Assembly: GCA_945871085.1 (NCBI GenBank)
Contig: CAMBVX010000006.1
Location: forward strand, 1-52,045
Direction of reading: 5' to 3'
Length of the DNA: 52,045 bases
Origin: Opitutus sp. GAS368
GTDB lineage: Bacteria; Verrucomicrobiota; Verrucomicrobiia; Opitutales; Opitutaceae
A program made the position numbers and the translations under genes. This document shows positions 51,467 to 52,045 of this stretch, piece by piece. Numbering within the stretch: position 1 is the first letter of the stretch; every line of letters begins with the position of its first letter. A model generated the notes under the pieces. That model was not told the DNA's origin. It saw only the letters and a program-made list of their open reading frames with translations, and made no database searches.

Positions 51467-52045
51467 ATGAGCCAGGCGCGAGTCTACATTCAGCCGCAAG
51501 GCGGCAACTTCGAAGACTACAAACAGGAGGACGCTGTGTATCACGCCGCCGTTCAGCTGGCGCACCAACAGTTGAGTTTGCCCGGTCGCGTCCAGGTCGT
51601 GCCGCGCACGTTCATCCCCCATTTCATCTTTGGACCGGATGACATTGGGCTCGCCGTCGGTCAGGACGGGTTGGTCGCCAACACTCTGAAATACATGCTC
51701 GGGCAGCCGCTCGTCGGCGTTAACCCCGATCCGGCCCGGGACGAAGGCCAACGGTTGCCCTTTCGCGTGCCAGGCCTCGCCAAGGTCATACGGGAGGTGT
51801 TTCGCGGCAGCCGACCAACGAAGGCGGTCACGATGGCAAAGGCGTCCCTCAATAACGGGCAATCACTCTATGCCGTGAACGACATCTTCGTCGGAGCGAA
51901 GACTCATGGTTCGGCACGCGACACGATTCACCACGACGACCAGACCGAGCGCCACTCGTCGAGCGGAGTCATCATTTCCATCGGAATGGGCACGAGTGGT
52001 TGGCTGACCAGCCTGCTGGCCGGGGCGCGCGCCATCACCGCAGCC
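51467..52045 (+). CDS. NAD-kinase-like protein, 5' end disrupted, 3' end cut by the window
   Basis: The frame is open from 51419 to the window end; the first ATG is at 51467 (193 residues visible). The chain contains F-G-P-D-D-I-G-L-A-V-G-Q-D-G-L-V-A-N, the family's nucleotide-binding G-x-D-G loop. G-V-N-P-D-P-A-R, Y-A-V-N-D-I-F-V-G, H-G-S-A-R-D and S-S-S-G-V-I-I-S-I-G-M-G-T-S-G-W are typical of divergent NAD(+)/NADH kinases annotated as 'sugar kinase'. Homology appears to begin earlier, at T-R-L-E-E-L-K (51431), but the family N-terminus is absent and the DNA before ~51425 is a transposase remnant. The gene is therefore probably 5'-truncated by an insertion-sequence event, and whether it is still expressed is unclear. 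Confidence 0.7.
   Translation, partial: MSQARVYIQPQGGNFEDYKQEDAVYHAAVQLAHQQLSLPGRVQVVPRTFIPHFIFGPDDIGLAVGQDGLVANTLKYMLGQPLVGVNPDPARDEGQRLPFRVPGLAKVIREVFRGSRPTKAVTMAKASLNNGQSLYAVNDIFVGAKTHGSARDTIHHDDQTERHSSSGVIISIGMGTSGWLTSLLAGARAITAA

Overview
This 52 kb window is GC-rich chromosomal DNA from a member of the PVC group, most likely Verrucomicrobiota and probably an opitute. That placement is an inference. It rests on a PVC-type secreted haem protein with a CxxCH motif, a companion FG-GAP/VCBS protein, a Uma2-type endonuclease, a 32-residue Lys/Arg-rich protein, and palindromic intergenic repeats with GTAG feet. No rRNA or tRNA gene and no CRISPR array was recognised.

Layout. 0-11 kb: a truncated secreted-protein tail, a YhcH/YiaL-type protein, rlmJ, a Uma2 nuclease, then on the minus strand glnD, a GAF histidine kinase and a small membrane protein, divergent from valS. 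A decayed MazE-like antitoxin follows valS. 11-16 kb: gmd-fcl (GDP-L-fucose synthesis), a TPR protein, a Fur-family regulator and priA. 16-26 kb: a minus-strand TonB receptor, periplasmic adaptor and MacB-like permease; mpl; a hybrid histidine kinase; rimO; and a tiny basic protein with its own terminator. 26-32 kb: two secreted proteins, a seven-repeat FG-GAP protein and a 1428-residue multidomain cytochrome-like protein. 32-36 kb: an AbrB-like remnant, an HDOD protein, a sialidase-like/MptE-like pair and a BLUF photoreceptor protein, interspersed with REP palindromes. 36-40 kb: an unknown gene, hemA and an AarF/ABC1 kinase, in which REP elements have become part of the reading frames. 40-51 kb: a complete minus-strand chemotaxis cluster. 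51-52 kb: a transposase remnant abutting a 5'-truncated NAD-kinase-like gene.

The most notable locus is the chemotaxis cluster. Transcribed leftward, it reads cheY, cheB, cheR, a sensor-less MCP-like coiled-coil protein, a second cheY, cheA (two CheW domains), cheW, a small membrane protein, a stand-alone truncated haemoglobin, and a soluble chemoreceptor. The receptor begins with a second truncated haemoglobin domain followed by three PAS domains. Several genes overlap by 4 bases (ATGA), so they are probably co-translated. The arrangement predicts a cytoplasmic haem and gas or redox-sensing array built on a 2/2 (truncated) globin, whereas the classical HemAT chemoreceptor uses a 3/3 sensor globin. 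No cheZ, cheC, cheX or cheD was seen; the MCP-like protein carries a CheZ-reminiscent D-x3-Q helix motif.

The second theme is the REP family (8-base arms, 6-base loop, GTAG/CTAC foot), confined to about 32-43 kb. Two copies provide the first ~40 codons of hemA, and a REPIN-like pair forms a linker inside the AarF-kinase reading frame.
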